Positions 1 through 8,916 of a stretch of 64,000 bases of DNA are shown here, piece after piece (position 1 is the stretch's first letter; the number at the start of each line of letters is the position of its first letter). Made by a program: the position numbers and the translations under genes. A model generated the notes under the pieces. The model ran no database searches. It saw only the letters and a program-made list of their open reading frames with translations, and was not told the origin of the DNA. The stretch comes from Streptomyces sp. TG1A-8. Its GTDB lineage: Bacteria; Actinomycetota; Actinomycetes; Streptomycetales; Streptomycetaceae. The stretch lies in NCBI RefSeq assembly GCF_030499535.1, contig NZ_JASTLB010000001.1, positions 744,001-808,000 on the forward strand, in the 5' to 3' direction.

Positions 1-2
1 CG

Positions 3-719
3 GAGACGGAGGCCTTCACCGAGGAGTCCGGCGCGGACGGGCCCGCGGACGGCGCGCGCGGCACGCTCGGGGCCCTGTGGGAGCACCGCCGCGAGGCCGC
101 TCTGGTCATGGCGCTGACCCTGGGGGGCACGGTGGCCTACTACACGTACACCACCTACCTCACCAAGTACCTGGTCGGCAGTGCCGGGATGGCCAGGTCC
201 ACCGCCACACTGGTGAGTTTCACCGCGCTCACGGTCTTCGCGCTGCTCCAGCCCCTCGCCGGGCTGCTCTCCGACCGGATCGGACGCCGTCCGCTGCTGA
301 TCACCTTCGCGGTCGGCTGCACGGTGGGGACCTATCCGATCATGACCGCTCTCGGCTCGGCGTCCTCCTACTGGCCGGCGTTGGGCCTGTCCCTGCTCGC
401 CCTGGTCGTCGTCACCGGGTACACCTCGATCAACGCGGCGGTGAAGGCCGAACTGTTCCCCACCCGGGTCCGTGCCCTCGGCGTGGCGCTGCCGTACGCG
501 ATCGCCAACGCGCTGTTCGGCGGGACGGCGGAGTACATCGCCCTGTGGTTCAAGGACATCGGCCACGAGAAGGCGTTCTTCTGGTACGTGTCGGGGTGCG
601 CGCTGGTCTCGCTGGTCGTCTACGTCCTGATGCCGGACACCCGTGGCGCCGCGCTCAGCCGCGCCGAGGCCGGCGCGGACGCGGGTCCCGGCCACGGCGC
701 GGCGAAGGCCGCCCGTTGA
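3..719 (+). CDS. MFS transporter, C-terminal part (MHS family-like)
   Basis: The gene enters the window already open, so only the last 238 residues are seen. They hold several hydrophobic membrane segments and the conserved cytoplasmic loop LLSDRIGRRPLL near residue 85, the A-type signature of major facilitator transporters. The repeat-like hydrophobic pattern and the EHRREAALVMAL segment resemble the metabolite:H+ symporter group (KgtP/ProP/ShiA type), which imports organic acids or osmolytes with protons. The substrate cannot be read from this part. A hydrophilic Ala/Asp-rich tail ends at TGA. The start codon, the N-terminal half and any promoter lie outside the window. Confidence 0.85.
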   Translation, partial: ETEAFTEESGADGPADGARGTLGALWEHRREAALVMALTLGGTVAYYTYTTYLTKYLVGSAGMARSTATLVSFTALTVFALLQPLAGLLSDRIGRRPLLITFAVGCTVGTYPIMTALGSASSYWPALGLSLLALVVVTGYTSINAAVKAELFPTRVRALGVALPYAIANALFGGTAEYIALWFKDIGHEKAFFWYVSGCALVSLVVYVLMPDTRGAALSRAEAGADAGPGHGAAKAAR

Positions 720-834
720 TCCGGGGGCGGCGACCGGGCGGACGGCCGGGGCCGAACGGACGCGCCTGGCCCGGGCGGACGGCGTGGCACTATCGTTGCG
801 CCTTCGATCACGGGTGCGGAGAAGGGACACAGGC

Positions 835-1611
835 GTGGCATGGAAAGCCTTGCGGTCGGCGTTGGAAGCGGTTTACGTACGGCGCCTGAACCGCAAGCTG
901 GAGGGGCTGCCCCGGCCGCGGCATGTGGCGATCATGCTGGACGGCAACCGGCGCTGGGCGCGGGGCGCGGGACACAGGGACGTCCGTGAGGGCTACCGCG
1001 TGGGGGGCGCGAAGGTCACGGACTTCCTGCACTGGTGCACGGACGCCGGGATCAAGCACGTCACGCTGTGGATGCTGTCCGACGACAACCTGCACCGGCC
1101 GGCCCACGAACTCGAGCCCCTGCTCGACATAATCGAGGAGACCGTGCAGCGTGTCTGCGTCCCCGGGGAGCCCTGGGAGATCGAGATCATCGGCGCGCTG
1201 GACCTGCTGCCCGGCAACACCGCGCGGGTGCTGAAGGAGGCCGCCGCGCCGACGAAGGGCCGCGGCGGCCTCAAGGTCGACGTCGCCGTCGGCTACGGCG
1301 GCCGCCGCGAGATCGTGGACGCGGTCAGGGCGGCCTTCGACAGGCACATCGGCGCGGGCGGCGACCCCCGGGACCTGGCGGCGGAGTTCGACCTGGAGCA
1401 CATCACGGACAACCTGTACTCACCGGCCGGGCACGACACCGACTTCATCATCCGCACCTCCGGCGAACAGCGGCTGTCCGGGTTCCTGCTGTGGCAGTCC
1501 GCCTACGCCGAGGTGCACTTCGTGGACGTGCTGTGGCCGGCGTTCCGTCAGATCGACCTCCTGCGCGCGCTGCGCTCGTACGCCGACCGCGACCGCCGCT
1601 ACGGCCGCTGA
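835..1611 (+). CDS. isoprenyl transferase (cis-prenyl diphosphate synthase, UppS family)
   Basis: The 258-residue product carries the family's N-terminal signature HVAIMLDGNRRWA near residues 24-36, in which the Asp binds the Mg-diphosphate of the allylic substrate. It continues with LWMLSDDNLHRP and the C-terminal IIRTSGEQRLSGFLLWQS block that binds isopentenyl diphosphate. Such enzymes condense isopentenyl units into Z-polyprenyl diphosphates for cell-wall lipid carriers. Streptomyces usually has several paralogues, so a role as the essential undecaprenyl synthase is not certain. GTG at 835 is chosen because GGAGAAGGG (818-826) sits 8 bases upstream. Reading upstream in frame gives only Arg/Pro-rich low-complexity sequence. 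Confidence 0.93.
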   Translation: MAWKALRSALEAVYVRRLNRKLEGLPRPRHVAIMLDGNRRWARGAGHRDVREGYRVGGAKVTDFLHWCTDAGIKHVTLWMLSDDNLHRPAHELEPLLDIIEETVQRVCVPGEPWEIEIIGALDLLPGNTARVLKEAAAPTKGRGGLKVDVAVGYGGRREIVDAVRAAFDRHIGAGGDPRDLAAEFDLEHITDNLYSPAGHDTDFIIRTSGEQRLSGFLLWQSAYAEVHFVDVLWPAFRQIDLLRALRSYADRDRRYGR

Positions 1612-1635
1612 CCGCGCGCGTCCGCCGCGCGCGGT
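1611..1635 (+). terminator. hairpin directly after the isoprenyl transferase
   Basis: A perfect 10-bp GC-only inverted repeat (ACCGCGCGCG at 1611-1620, CGCGCGCGGT at 1626-1635) with a 5-base loop starts on the last base of the stop codon. No T tract follows, as is usual for Streptomyces terminators. Confidence 0.5.
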
Positions 1636-1909
1636 CCCGCGGGTCGTGCGGCGGGGCGGCCCCGGCCCCGTGGTGCGGGGGTCCTGCCCGGTGGGACGCG
1701 GTGCGGGGGCATCGCCCGGCGGGCCCGCCACGGCCCGCCCCGGTGCCGCGCCCCGCGTCCCGCACGGTCGGGGCCGCGGCCCGCGGGATGCCGCCGCGTC
1801 GCGGAAGCACCCCGGAATCGTCCGTGATCGGTAACAGGCGGATCCTCCCGCGGGTCCCGCCCGTCCTGACAGGTGCACGGGAAACGGCACCACGAGGAAC
1901 GGGGCGGAC

Positions 1910-2668
1910 ATGGCACGGCACGGTGGGCGGGGATGGTACGGCCGGGTGGCAGCGGCGGCGCTCGGGGTGACGGCGCTGGCCGCCGCCACCTCGGTGTGGA
2001 CCGCGCAGGCGGGCCCGGCTGGCGGTCACCCGGCGGCGCGTCCCGCCGCGCCCCGGGCGGCGCACGTGTCCGCCGCCATCGCCCACGCCTCCGACCGCGG
2101 CGCCCACGCGGTCAACATCACCGTCGACGACGGCCCGGACCCGGTCTGGACGCCGCAGGTGCTGCAACTCCTGCGTGACAACGGGGTGAAGGCGACCTTC
2201 TGCATGGTGGGCACCCAGGCCGAGGCCCATCCCGACCTGGTGAGACGGGTGGTGGCGGCCGGACACCGGCTGTGCGACCACACGGTGTCGCACGACACCA
2301 CCATGGACACCAAGTCCCGGGCGTACCAGTCGCAGCAGATCCTGGACGCCGAGCGCCGGATCACGAAGGCCTCCGGAGGCGTGCGGCCGGTGTACTACCG
2401 GGCACCGGGCGGTGCCTTCACCCCCTACAGCCGCCACCTCGCGGCCTCCCACGGCATGCGCCCGCTGGGCTGGAACGTCGACTCCATGGACTTCGAGCGG
2501 CCCGGCGCGGACGCCATCGTCGCCACCGTGCGGAGCGAGCTGGGCAACGGCCCGACGCTGCTCTTCCACGACGCCGGCGGTGACCGCTCCCAGACCGTGG
2601 CCGCCCTGCGCACCCTGCTGCCCTGGCTGAAGCGGCAGGGCTACTCCTTCGGCTTCCCGGTGCGCTGA
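1910..2668 (+). CDS. secreted polysaccharide deacetylase (NodB homology, CE4)
   Basis: The product has 252 residues and begins with a Sec-type signal peptide (Arg-rich start, hydrophobic stretch about residues 11-27). The NodB domain follows. Motif 1 is TVDDGPDPVWTPQ, giving the catalytic base and metal Asp pair. Motif 2 is HTVSHDTTM, giving the two metal-binding His. Motif 3 is YYRAPGGAF, with the Arg and substrate-groove residues. Motif 4 lies around GWNVDSMDFE and motif 5 at LLFHDAGG. Family members remove N- or O-acetyl groups from chitin oligomers, peptidoglycan or xylan outside the cell; the substrate is not evident here. GAGGA at 1893-1897 precedes ATG 1910. The gene stands alone between the isoprenyl transferase and the tRNA-like element. 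Confidence 0.9.
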   Translation: MARHGGRGWYGRVAAAALGVTALAAATSVWTAQAGPAGGHPAARPAAPRAAHVSAAIAHASDRGAHAVNITVDDGPDPVWTPQVLQLLRDNGVKATFCMVGTQAEAHPDLVRRVVAAGHRLCDHTVSHDTTMDTKSRAYQSQQILDAERRITKASGGVRPVYYRAPGGAFTPYSRHLAASHGMRPLGWNVDSMDFERPGADAIVATVRSELGNGPTLLFHDAGGDRSQTVAALRTLLPWLKRQGYSFGFPVR

Positions 2669-2723
2669 ACGGCGCGCGCGTGAGCGACCCGGTCCACCGG
2701 CCGGGCCGCTCGCGCGTCAGCCC

Positions 2724-2888
<165 letters not shown>

Positions 2889-2942
2889 AGCGCGGTCGCC
2901 GGCGCGTGGCGTGATCCCGCCGGTTCAGGGGACAAGGGCGAC

Positions 2943-4322
2943 ATGTCGACGCTCAAGCCACAGCCGCACGCGGCCGCCGCGGGCCCGTCCCTCGAACGGA
3001 CCCTCACCACCCCCCTGCTCTACTTCTTCATCCTGGGCGACGTCCTCGGTGCCGGGGTGTACGTCCTGGTGGGCCAGGTCGCCGCCAAGGCGGGCGGAGC
3101 GGTGTGGGTGCCGCTGGTCGCCGCGCTGCTGCTGGCCCTGCTGACCGCCTCCTCGTACGCCGAACTGGCGACGAAGTACCCGAAGGCCGGCGGAGCGTCC
3201 CACTACGCCACCCTGGCGTTCGGCCCCTTCGTCGGGTTCGTGGCGGGCTTCTGCATGCTCGCGGCGGGCATCGTCTCCGTGGCCGCGCTCGCCCGGGGGT
3301 TCGGGGGCGACTACCTGTCGGCGTTCGTCACCCTGCCCGTGGGGGCCGTCGCCGTGGCGTTCCTCCTGCTGCTCGCGCTGGTCAACGCCCGGGGCATCAG
3401 GGAGTCGACCCGCGCCAACGTGGTCGCCACCCTGATCGAGGTCGGCGGTCTGGTCACCATCGTCGCGCTCGGCGCGTGGCTGCTGCTCCGCGGCGACGGC
3501 GACCTGGGCCGTCTCACCCGGCTCGGCACCCCGGACAGGGGCGCCGCCGCCGCCGTGCTGGGCGGGTCGGTGCTGGCGTACTACTCCTTCGTGGGCTTCG
3601 AGACGTCGGTGAACGTCGCCGAGGAGACCCGCGACCCACGGCGCTCCTACCCCCGCGCGCTGTTCGGGGCGCTCGCCACGGCGGGGGCCGTGTACGTGCT
3701 GGTGGGCGTCGCCGCGTCCGCGGCCGTCCCGACCGGCCGCCTGGTGGCGTCCAGCGGGCCCCTGCTGGAGGTCGTCAAGGCCGCCGGTGGCGTCCCGCCC
3801 CGTCTCTTCAGCGCCGTCGCGCTCGTCGCCGTCGCCAACGGCGCCCTGCTCACCGGCATCATGTCCTCACGCCTGGCCTTCGGCATGGCCCGCGACGGGC
3901 TGCTGCCCTCCGCGCTGACCAAGGTGCTGCCCGGCCGCCGCACGCCCTGGGTCGCCATCGCGGCCACCACCGCGCTGTCGATGCTGCTGGCGCTCACCGG
4001 CAGCGTCGCCACGCTGGCCTCCACCCTGGTCCTGCTGCTGCTCGTGGTCTTCCTGATCGTCAACGTCGCGGTGCTGGTCCTGCGCCGTGATCCGGGATCC
4101 GCCGAGCACTTCCGCACCCCGACCGCGCTGCCCGTCCTGGGGGCCGCCTCCTGCGTGCTGCTCGCCACGCAGGTCGAGGCCGCCGTGTGGTGGCGCGGGC
4201 TGGTGGTGCTCGGTGCCGGGACCGTGCTGGCCGCGGTCGCCGCCGTGCGGCGGGGCAGGGCCGCGGGGGCGGCCGGGGACGAGCCCGGGACGGACACCGC
4301 CGGGCCGCGGACGCCGGCGTGA
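2943..4322 (+). CDS. APC superfamily amino acid permease
   Basis: The 459-residue protein has about twelve hydrophobic segments. It opens with TPLLYFFILGDVLGAGVYVLVGQVA (start about residue 22), the APC first-helix pattern with the unwound G-x-G substrate-binding region. The YYSFVGFETSVNVAEETRDP block (about residue 210) is typical of the family's sixth helix and following loop. Such carriers import amino acids or polyamines in exchange for, or together with, protons or substrate. The exact solute is unknown. ATG 2943 follows AAGGGCG, a modest ribosome site. The gene lies 55 bases after the first tRNA-like element and might share its transcript. It ends with an Ala/Gly-rich tail. Confidence 0.88.
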   Translation: MSTLKPQPHAAAAGPSLERTLTTPLLYFFILGDVLGAGVYVLVGQVAAKAGGAVWVPLVAALLLALLTASSYAELATKYPKAGGASHYATLAFGPFVGFVAGFCMLAAGIVSVAALARGFGGDYLSAFVTLPVGAVAVAFLLLLALVNARGIRESTRANVVATLIEVGGLVTIVALGAWLLLRGDGDLGRLTRLGTPDRGAAAAVLGGSVLAYYSFVGFETSVNVAEETRDPRRSYPRALFGALATAGAVYVLVGVAASAAVPTGRLVASSGPLLEVVKAAGGVPPRLFSAVALVAVANGALLTGIMSSRLAFGMARDGLLPSALTKVLPGRRTPWVAIAATTALSMLLALTGSVATLASTLVLLLLVVFLIVNVAVLVLRRDPGSAEHFRTPTALPVLGAASCVLLATQVEAAVWWRGLVVLGAGTVLAAVAAVRRGRAAGAAGDEPGTDTAGPRTPA

Positions 4323-4568
4323 CGGAAGGGGACGGGGGGCAGGCCCGTCCCCGGGGGGCGCGCACCGCCGGGGCGGCGTGCCCGTACGACGACGGACCGG
4401 CCGGGCGGCCGGACGTCGGGTCCGGCTCGGGACGGCGGACACGGCCCGGCCGGGTGGTGCGGCCGGGCCGCCCGTCCGGCCCCCGGCACGTCCGCTGCGG
4501 CCGGGCGCACGGAAGAGGCCGGCACCGCGCCCGACGGCGGTGCCGGCCCGGGACGGCGGGCGCCGCGA

Positions 4569-5459
4569 TCAGGGCAGCGGGGTGCCGCCGGTCGCGTTCA
4601 GGATCTCGCCGGTGATGAAGCTCGCCTGGTCGGAGGCGAGATAGACGTAGCCCGGAGCCATCTCCGCGGGCTGCGCCGGCCGGCCGAGCGGGGACTGCTT
4701 GCCGAACTCGGATGTGTCGGGCATCGTCGCGGGGATCAGGGGGGTCCACACCGGCCCCGGCGCGACCGCGTTGACGCGGATGCCGCGCTCGGCGACCATC
4801 TGGGCCATGCCCTGGGTGAAGGTGACGATCGCGCCCTTCGTCATCGCGTAGTCGAGCAGGTGCGGACTGGGCTTGTAGGCCTGGACCGACGTGGTGTTGA
4901 TGACCGAGCCCCCGGCCGGGATGTGCGGCAGGGCGAACTTGGTCAGCCAGAACATGCCGTACAGGTTGGTCCGCAGCACCCGGTCGAACTGCTCGGTGCT
5001 GATCGCCTCGATCCCGTCCGGCTGGGACATCTGGTAGGCCGCGTTGTTCACCAGGACGTCGATGCGGCCGAACTCGTCGACGGCCCGTCCGATCAGCGCC
5101 CGGCAGTTGTCCTCCTCCCGGATGTCGCAGGACACGGCGACCGCCTTGCGGCCGGCGTCCTCCACCAGGCGGGAGGTCTCGCGTGCGTCGTCCTCCTCCT
5201 CGGGGAGGTGGGTGAACAGCACGTCGGCGCCCTCGCGGGCGAAGGCGAGCGCCACCGCACGGCCGATGCCGGAGTCCCCTCCCGTGATCACGGCCTTGCG
5301 GTTCTCCAGTCGGCCGGAGCCCCGGTAGGACTCCTCGCCGTGGTCGGGCGGCGGGTCCATCGGCCCGGTCCAGCCCGGATGCGGCTGGTCCTGCGAGGGG
5401 AAGTCGGGGCGGTCGTGCTGTGTGACCGGGTTCGGCCGGTCGCCCTGCTGGTCCGTCAC
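4569..5459 (-). CDS. SDR family oxidoreductase (general-stress Gsp39/YdaD type)
   Basis: The 296-residue protein has a 45-residue polar leader rich in Gln, Pro and Asp, ending in the PHPGWTGPMDPPPDHGEESY region that typifies the stress-linked GSP39-like SDR group. The Rossmann fold follows: nucleotide motif TGGDSGIG (about residue 59), NNAAYQ, and catalytic Ser/Tyr/Lys in the INTTSVQAYKPSPHLLDYAMTK region. The final VAPGPVWTPLIP is the PG motif. These enzymes reduce or oxidise small carbonyls or alcohols with NAD(P)H, often under osmotic or general stress control. GTG 5459 has AGGAGG 5-6 bases upstream. It converges with the permease gene; the 246 bases between them hold only GC-rich sequence. 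Confidence 0.92.
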   Translation of the reverse strand: MTDQQGDRPNPVTQHDRPDFPSQDQPHPGWTGPMDPPPDHGEESYRGSGRLENRKAVITGGDSGIGRAVALAFAREGADVLFTHLPEEEDDARETSRLVEDAGRKAVAVSCDIREEDNCRALIGRAVDEFGRIDVLVNNAAYQMSQPDGIEAISTEQFDRVLRTNLYGMFWLTKFALPHIPAGGSVINTTSVQAYKPSPHLLDYAMTKGAIVTFTQGMAQMVAERGIRVNAVAPGPVWTPLIPATMPDTSEFGKQSPLGRPAQPAEMAPGYVYLASDQASFITGEILNATGGTPLP

Positions 5460-5704
5460 GGGGCCTCCTGGGTGTCGAAGGAACGGAACGGCGACCGGGT
5501 TCCCGGATCACGGCGGCCGAAAAGCACTTCCGGTGCACGGAAACCCGCAGGTCCACTACGACCCGTCACAGGCGGCGGGTGCCCGCCGGGGGCGCCGGGC
5601 CGGCCCCCGGCGGACGGGGGAGGACGTGCCTGGACCGCGCGCCGTCCAGGGCGCCACCGCCGAAGGCGGGCATCAGGGGGAACCCGTCAGCACCACGTCA
5701 GCCG

Positions 5705-5869
5705 GCCGTCAGCGGCCCCTGCCACTGTTGTTCCTGTGAACGGCGGACGGGACACCGGAAGCCGGACGCGGGGAGAGGTGCCCGGAGTGGCTGATCGGGG
5801 ACCAGCGAGCCCAGCTCACGGTCGGGCCCCCCAGGGGGCCCGCGCAGGTTCGAATCCTGCCCTCTCCGC
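5705..5869 (+). repeat. 165-bp direct repeat, copy B (contains tRNA-like sequence)
   Basis: This is the second copy of the element at 2724-2888, matching base for base except for about five substitutions. It stands alone between the SDR promoter region and the convergent end of the beta-lactamase gene. The bases 5460-5704 before it contain the SDR promoter region and no recognisable gene. Confidence 0.85.
5772..5868 (+). tRNA. tRNA-like gene, class II (Ser-type) with abnormal anticodon arm, copy 2
   Basis: It is identical to the copy at 2791-2887 except for A to G at the junction between the variable arm and the T-stem. The same acceptor, D, variable and T arms form, and the same non-canonical anticodon region is present. 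The changed base is unpaired in the model, so the fold is unaffected. Just downstream is a triple GCACGGCCC repeat of no known role. Confidence 0.5.
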
Positions 5870-5922
5870 TCGTGCACGGCCCGCACGGCCCGCACGGCCC
5901 CGGGGCCCCGGTCCGGCGGCTA

Positions 5923-6831
5923 CTACTCGCCGGGGGCGAGGGCGCGTGCCAGGACGCGGGCCGTTTCGGCGAGCAGGGCCTCGTCCACGGGTGCGTCCTC
6001 GGCGGACTTGGCGGACAGCACCGTCAGCAGGACGGGTGTCCCCCGGGTCGTCCAGGCGACACCGATGTCGTGGGCGCTCGCGTAGGAACCGGTGCCCGTC
6101 TTGTCGGCGAGGACCCAGTCCCGGGGCAGTCCGGCGCCGAACCGCCGGGTGCTGGTGGTGTTGCCCTTCAGCCAGGTGACGAGCTGCTCGCGGCCGAACT
6201 CGTCCAGGCCCCGGCCCAGTGTCAGCCGTTCGAGGACGGTGCCGAGGGCCTCGGGGGTCGTGGTGTCGCGCGGGTCGCCGGGGACGGCGGTGTTGAGGTC
6301 GGTCTCCCAGCGGTCGAGCCGGCTCACCGGGTCGCCGAGCGACCGGAAGAACGCGGTGAGGCCGGCCGGCCCGCCGATCCGGCGCAGCAGGAGGTTGCCG
6401 GCCGTGTTGTCGCTGTAGCGGATCGCGGCCGCGCACAGGTCGCCCACCGCCATGCCGGTGCCGACGTGCTCCTCGGTCCTCGGCGAGTTCGGCAGGATGT
6501 CGTGCGGCGGGTAGTGGACGACCTCGTCCAGCGGTGCGCAGTCGCCGCCGTCGCGCAGGACGGCCGCGGCGGCGAACACCTTGAACGTGGAGCACATCGC
6601 GAACCGCTCCCCCGCCCGGTGGGCCACGGTCCGCCCGGTGCGGACGTTGCGGGCGTACACGCCGAGGCGCGCGCCGTAGCGCTGCTCCAGCCCGGTCAGC
6701 TCGGCCCGGGCGCCGCCCGGGCCGGTGGCGGAGCTCGCGGAGGCGGCCGGCGCCGCGGCGGGGGCGGCGGCGGTGAGGGCGAGGCCGGCCTTGATCAGGC
6801 CGCGGCGCGGCACAGGGGTGGCACTGGTCAT
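5923..6831 (-). CDS. class A beta-lactamase (secreted)
   Basis: The 302-residue product starts with a twin-arginine-like signal (PRRGLIKAGLALTAAA) followed by an Ala-rich export region. All class A catalytic motifs are present in order: STFK (acylating Ser and Lys) after MC, SDN in RYSDNTAGN, the omega-loop E in RWETDLN, and KTG in LADKTGTGSYAS. It should hydrolyse penicillins outside the cell. ATG 6831 is preferred over an upstream in-frame start because GGGAGAG lies 10-12 bases before it and the Tat signal then sits at the N-terminus. It is divergent from the LysR/BlaB-like genes, the arrangement known for Streptomyces cacaoi blaL, where LysR-type BlaA and BlaB activate the lactamase. Confidence 0.95.
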   Translation of the reverse strand: MTSATPVPRRGLIKAGLALTAAAPAAAPAASASSATGPGGARAELTGLEQRYGARLGVYARNVRTGRTVAHRAGERFAMCSTFKVFAAAAVLRDGGDCAPLDEVVHYPPHDILPNSPRTEEHVGTGMAVGDLCAAAIRYSDNTAGNLLLRRIGGPAGLTAFFRSLGDPVSRLDRWETDLNTAVPGDPRDTTTPEALGTVLERLTLGRGLDEFGREQLVTWLKGNTTSTRRFGAGLPRDWVLADKTGTGSYASAHDIGVAWTTRGTPVLLTVLSAKSAEDAPVDEALLAETARVLARALAPGE

Positions 6832-6936
6832 GTGCGGAGCTCTCCCGGGGGTTCGTCGTCGGCTGGGCGGATCTTCGGCGGGGACAGCAAAACAGCGGGA
6901 CACCCCTCATGTCCAAGAGTGAGCTTTGAAGCTGCC

Positions 6937-6951
6937 ATAACGTATGGGTAT
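6937..6951 (+). promoter_or_regulatory. LysR-type operator (ATA-N9-TAT) in the bla intergenic region
   Basis: ATAACGTATGGGTAT fits the LysR box T-N11-A/ATA-N9-TAT exactly and overlaps a second imperfect dyad, CATAACGTATG. It sits 9 bases before the lysR-remnant start and 106 bases before the beta-lactamase start, the usual place for a shared autorepression/activation site. The upstream part of this region is the least GC-rich stretch in the neighbourhood. Confidence 0.6.
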
Positions 6952-6960
6952 GACTGCTGG

Positions 6961-7362
6961 ATGGACCTCCTCGCACACCTAGAGGCGTACGTCGCGACCG
7001 CCGACGAGGCGGGCTTCTCCCGGGCGGCGGACCGGCTCGGGATCGCCCAGCCGCTGCTGAGCCGTCGCATCAAGGTGCTGGAGGACCACTTCGGGGGCCG
7101 GCTGTCCGACCGCTCCCGGCGCCAGGTCCCGACCACGGAGTTCGGCCTGTTCCTGCTGCCGTACGCCCAGGACGTGCTGGACCGGGCCCAGCGGCTGCGC
7201 CGGGCCGCCCGCTCGGCCCGACAGGCGCGGCCCCGCGCCACCGGGGCGCGGGGGACGTGCCGGGCTGGCTGGTCGCGCTGCTGGCGGCGGGACCGCCGCG
7301 CCCGGCGCGGGGCGGTCCGGTGCGGCGGCCGGGGACGCGGCAGCGCGGCTGGCGGCACGCGG
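6961..7362 (+). pseudogene. truncated LysR-type regulator (BlaA/AmpR-like), DNA-binding domain only
   Basis: From ATG 6961, residues 1-60 are a clear LysR winged helix-turn-helix (FSRAADRLGIAQPLLSRRIKVLEDHFG) followed by the start of the linker helix (about residues 66-90). The sequence then turns into Arg/Gly-rich coding without domain character. The roughly 200-residue effector-binding domain of LysR proteins is absent. The frame stays open straight into the next gene, so a 445-residue fusion protein could be made. A large in-frame deletion is the simplest explanation. Whether the DNA-binding part still works is unknown. No good ribosome site precedes the ATG, which is only 9 bases after the LysR box. 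Confidence 0.65.
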
Positions 7363-8298
7363 ATGAACGCGGAGGCGGTGCACCGGCCGGCCTGTGTCGG
7401 CGGCGACGGCGGTCTCCTCGCCCTGGCCGAGGAGACCGCCCGGGACTGGGCGGACCTCGGTGTGCGCGGGGCGTTCCTCGCCCGCAACCCCGACTCGGGC
7501 GAGGAGCTCGGCTTCGACGTGGACGAGGCGGTGCCGCTGGCCTCGGTGGTGAAGGTCCCGCTCGTCCTGGCCGTGCTGGACCGGATCGCGACCGGGGAGC
7601 TGGATCCGGCCCGCCCGGTGACGGTCGACCCGGCCACCAGCGGCGTCGGCCCCACCGGGCTGGCGGCGTTCCGGCACCCGGCCACCGTCGCGGTCGGCGA
7701 CCTGCTGTTCCTGATGCTCTCGGTGAGCGACAACGCCGCCGCCGACGCGCTGTTCGACCTGGTGCCGGTGGCCGACGTCGACGCGCGGCTGCGCGCCTGG
7801 GGCTGCGCGGGCATCAGGGTGCGGCACCGGATGAACCACATGTACGAGTGCGCCGCCGGTGCCGCCGGCGACGACTTCTCCCTCGCCCTGGAGCTGGCCG
7901 TCCGGGACGAGGGGTCGGGCCGGCACGCCATCGGGACGCTCGACCCGGTGTACGCCAACCTCGGCACCGCTTCCGCACTCGTCGGCCTCCTGCAGCGCGT
8001 GTGGCGCGACGAGGTCTCCCACCCCCGCGCGACCGCCGAGCTGCGCCGGCTGATGGGGCTTCAGGTCTTCGTCCAGCGGCTGACGGGTGAGCTGCGCGCC
8101 GACAGCCTGCGGCTGAGCGGCAAGGCGGGCACCTTCCTGCACCTGCGGCACGAGATCGGCGTGGTGGAGGCCGACTCCGGGGACCGGGTGGCGCTGGCCG
8201 CGCTCACCCGCGCCGACCGCCGGGCCGGGCCGGGCCCGGACATCGACCTCGCGATCGGCACCGCCGCACGGCAGGCGTTCGAGGCCCTGCGCGGCTGA
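7363..8298 (+). CDS. BlaB-like serine beta-lactamase-fold protein
   Basis: The 311-residue product has the penicillin-recognising fold but no signal peptide. Motifs are SVVK (about residue 65, active-site Ser and Lys), SDN (VSDNAAADALF) and KAG in SGKAGTF where true lactamases have KTG/KSG. No omega-loop E-x-x-L-N is obvious; MNHMYECAAG occupies that place. In S. cacaoi, the cytoplasmic BlaB with similar motifs is needed for lactamase expression, so a sensing role is more likely than drug destruction. ATG 7363 is an internal start without a strong ribosome site; the frame is continuous with the LysR remnant upstream. It may be made as a fusion. Confidence 0.75.
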   Translation: MNAEAVHRPACVGGDGGLLALAEETARDWADLGVRGAFLARNPDSGEELGFDVDEAVPLASVVKVPLVLAVLDRIATGELDPARPVTVDPATSGVGPTGLAAFRHPATVAVGDLLFLMLSVSDNAAADALFDLVPVADVDARLRAWGCAGIRVRHRMNHMYECAAGAAGDDFSLALELAVRDEGSGRHAIGTLDPVYANLGTASALVGLLQRVWRDEVSHPRATAELRRLMGLQVFVQRLTGELRADSLRLSGKAGTFLHLRHEIGVVEADSGDRVALAALTRADRRAGPGPDIDLAIGTAARQAFEALRG

Positions 8299-8313
8299 GC
8301 CGGCGCCCGGGGT

Positions 8314-8916
8314 TCAGCCCCGGCCGCCGCTCAGGTCGCGCCACTCGGGACCGATCCGCTTCCACTCCTCGTCCCACTCGGCCAGCCGCCGGCGCACGAG
8401 CCGGGTGCGCACCAGCCACCCGGCGCCCCAGACCGCCGTACCGGTGACCTGGGCGGCGAGGGCGCCGCCGAGCACCATCTGCGCGCCCGCCTCGGACGCC
8501 GAGGCGGGCGGCGGCACCACCCGGTCCGCGCGGTCCGCCCACATCGTGACCGTGGCGCCCGCCGCGGTGCCCGGGAGGACCTTCACCCGGTCCGTGCGCA
8601 CGGAGCCGTCCCGCGCCGTCCAGCGGACGGTGGCCCACACCCGGGCGTCGTCGTACCCGCCGCCGGCGGCCGGGGTCTTCGCCGCGTCGTCGGTGAGGAC
8701 TGCGGAGACGGGGTGCGCCTGGGCCCGTCGTGCGGAGAGCGCCGTGTCGGTGCAGTACGCCACCGCCGCGCCCGCGGCGGTGCCGGCCAGCAGGGCGAGG
8801 ATCCAGGTGGCGAGGACGATCCAGGCCTCCACGATGTCGCTGTGCCGTCTGAGCGGATTGCGCCGCCAGCGCCACAGCCGTACCCGTGGGACCGCCGTGG
8901 GAGGTGTCCGTGTCAT
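8314..8916 (-). CDS. Rv1733c-family membrane protein
   Basis: The 200-residue protein has a basic N-terminus ([15 protein letters not shown]), a first membrane helix about residues 31-52, a roughly 85-residue exported domain ([13 protein letters not shown] to [12 protein letters not shown]), and a second helix about residues 140-165. It ends in a charged cytoplasmic tail with [13 protein letters not shown]. This architecture is the Streptomyces group related to Mycobacterium tuberculosis Rv1733c, whose function is unknown. ATG 8916 has a strong GGAAGGAGG site 7 bases upstream. It converges with the BlaB-like gene 15 bases away. The 332 bases upstream to katG hold its promoter region and the katG terminator, with no other gene seen. 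Confidence 0.8.
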   Translation of the reverse strand: MTRTPPTAVPRVRLWRWRRNPLRRHSDIVEAWIVLATWILALLAGTAAGAAVAYCTDTALSARRAQAHPVSAVLTDDAAKTPAAGGGYDDARVWATVRWTARDGSVRTDRVKVLPGTAAGATVTMWADRADRVVPPPASASEAGAQMVLGGALAAQVTGTAVWGAGWLVRTRLVRRRLAEWDEEWKRIGPEWRDLSGGRG

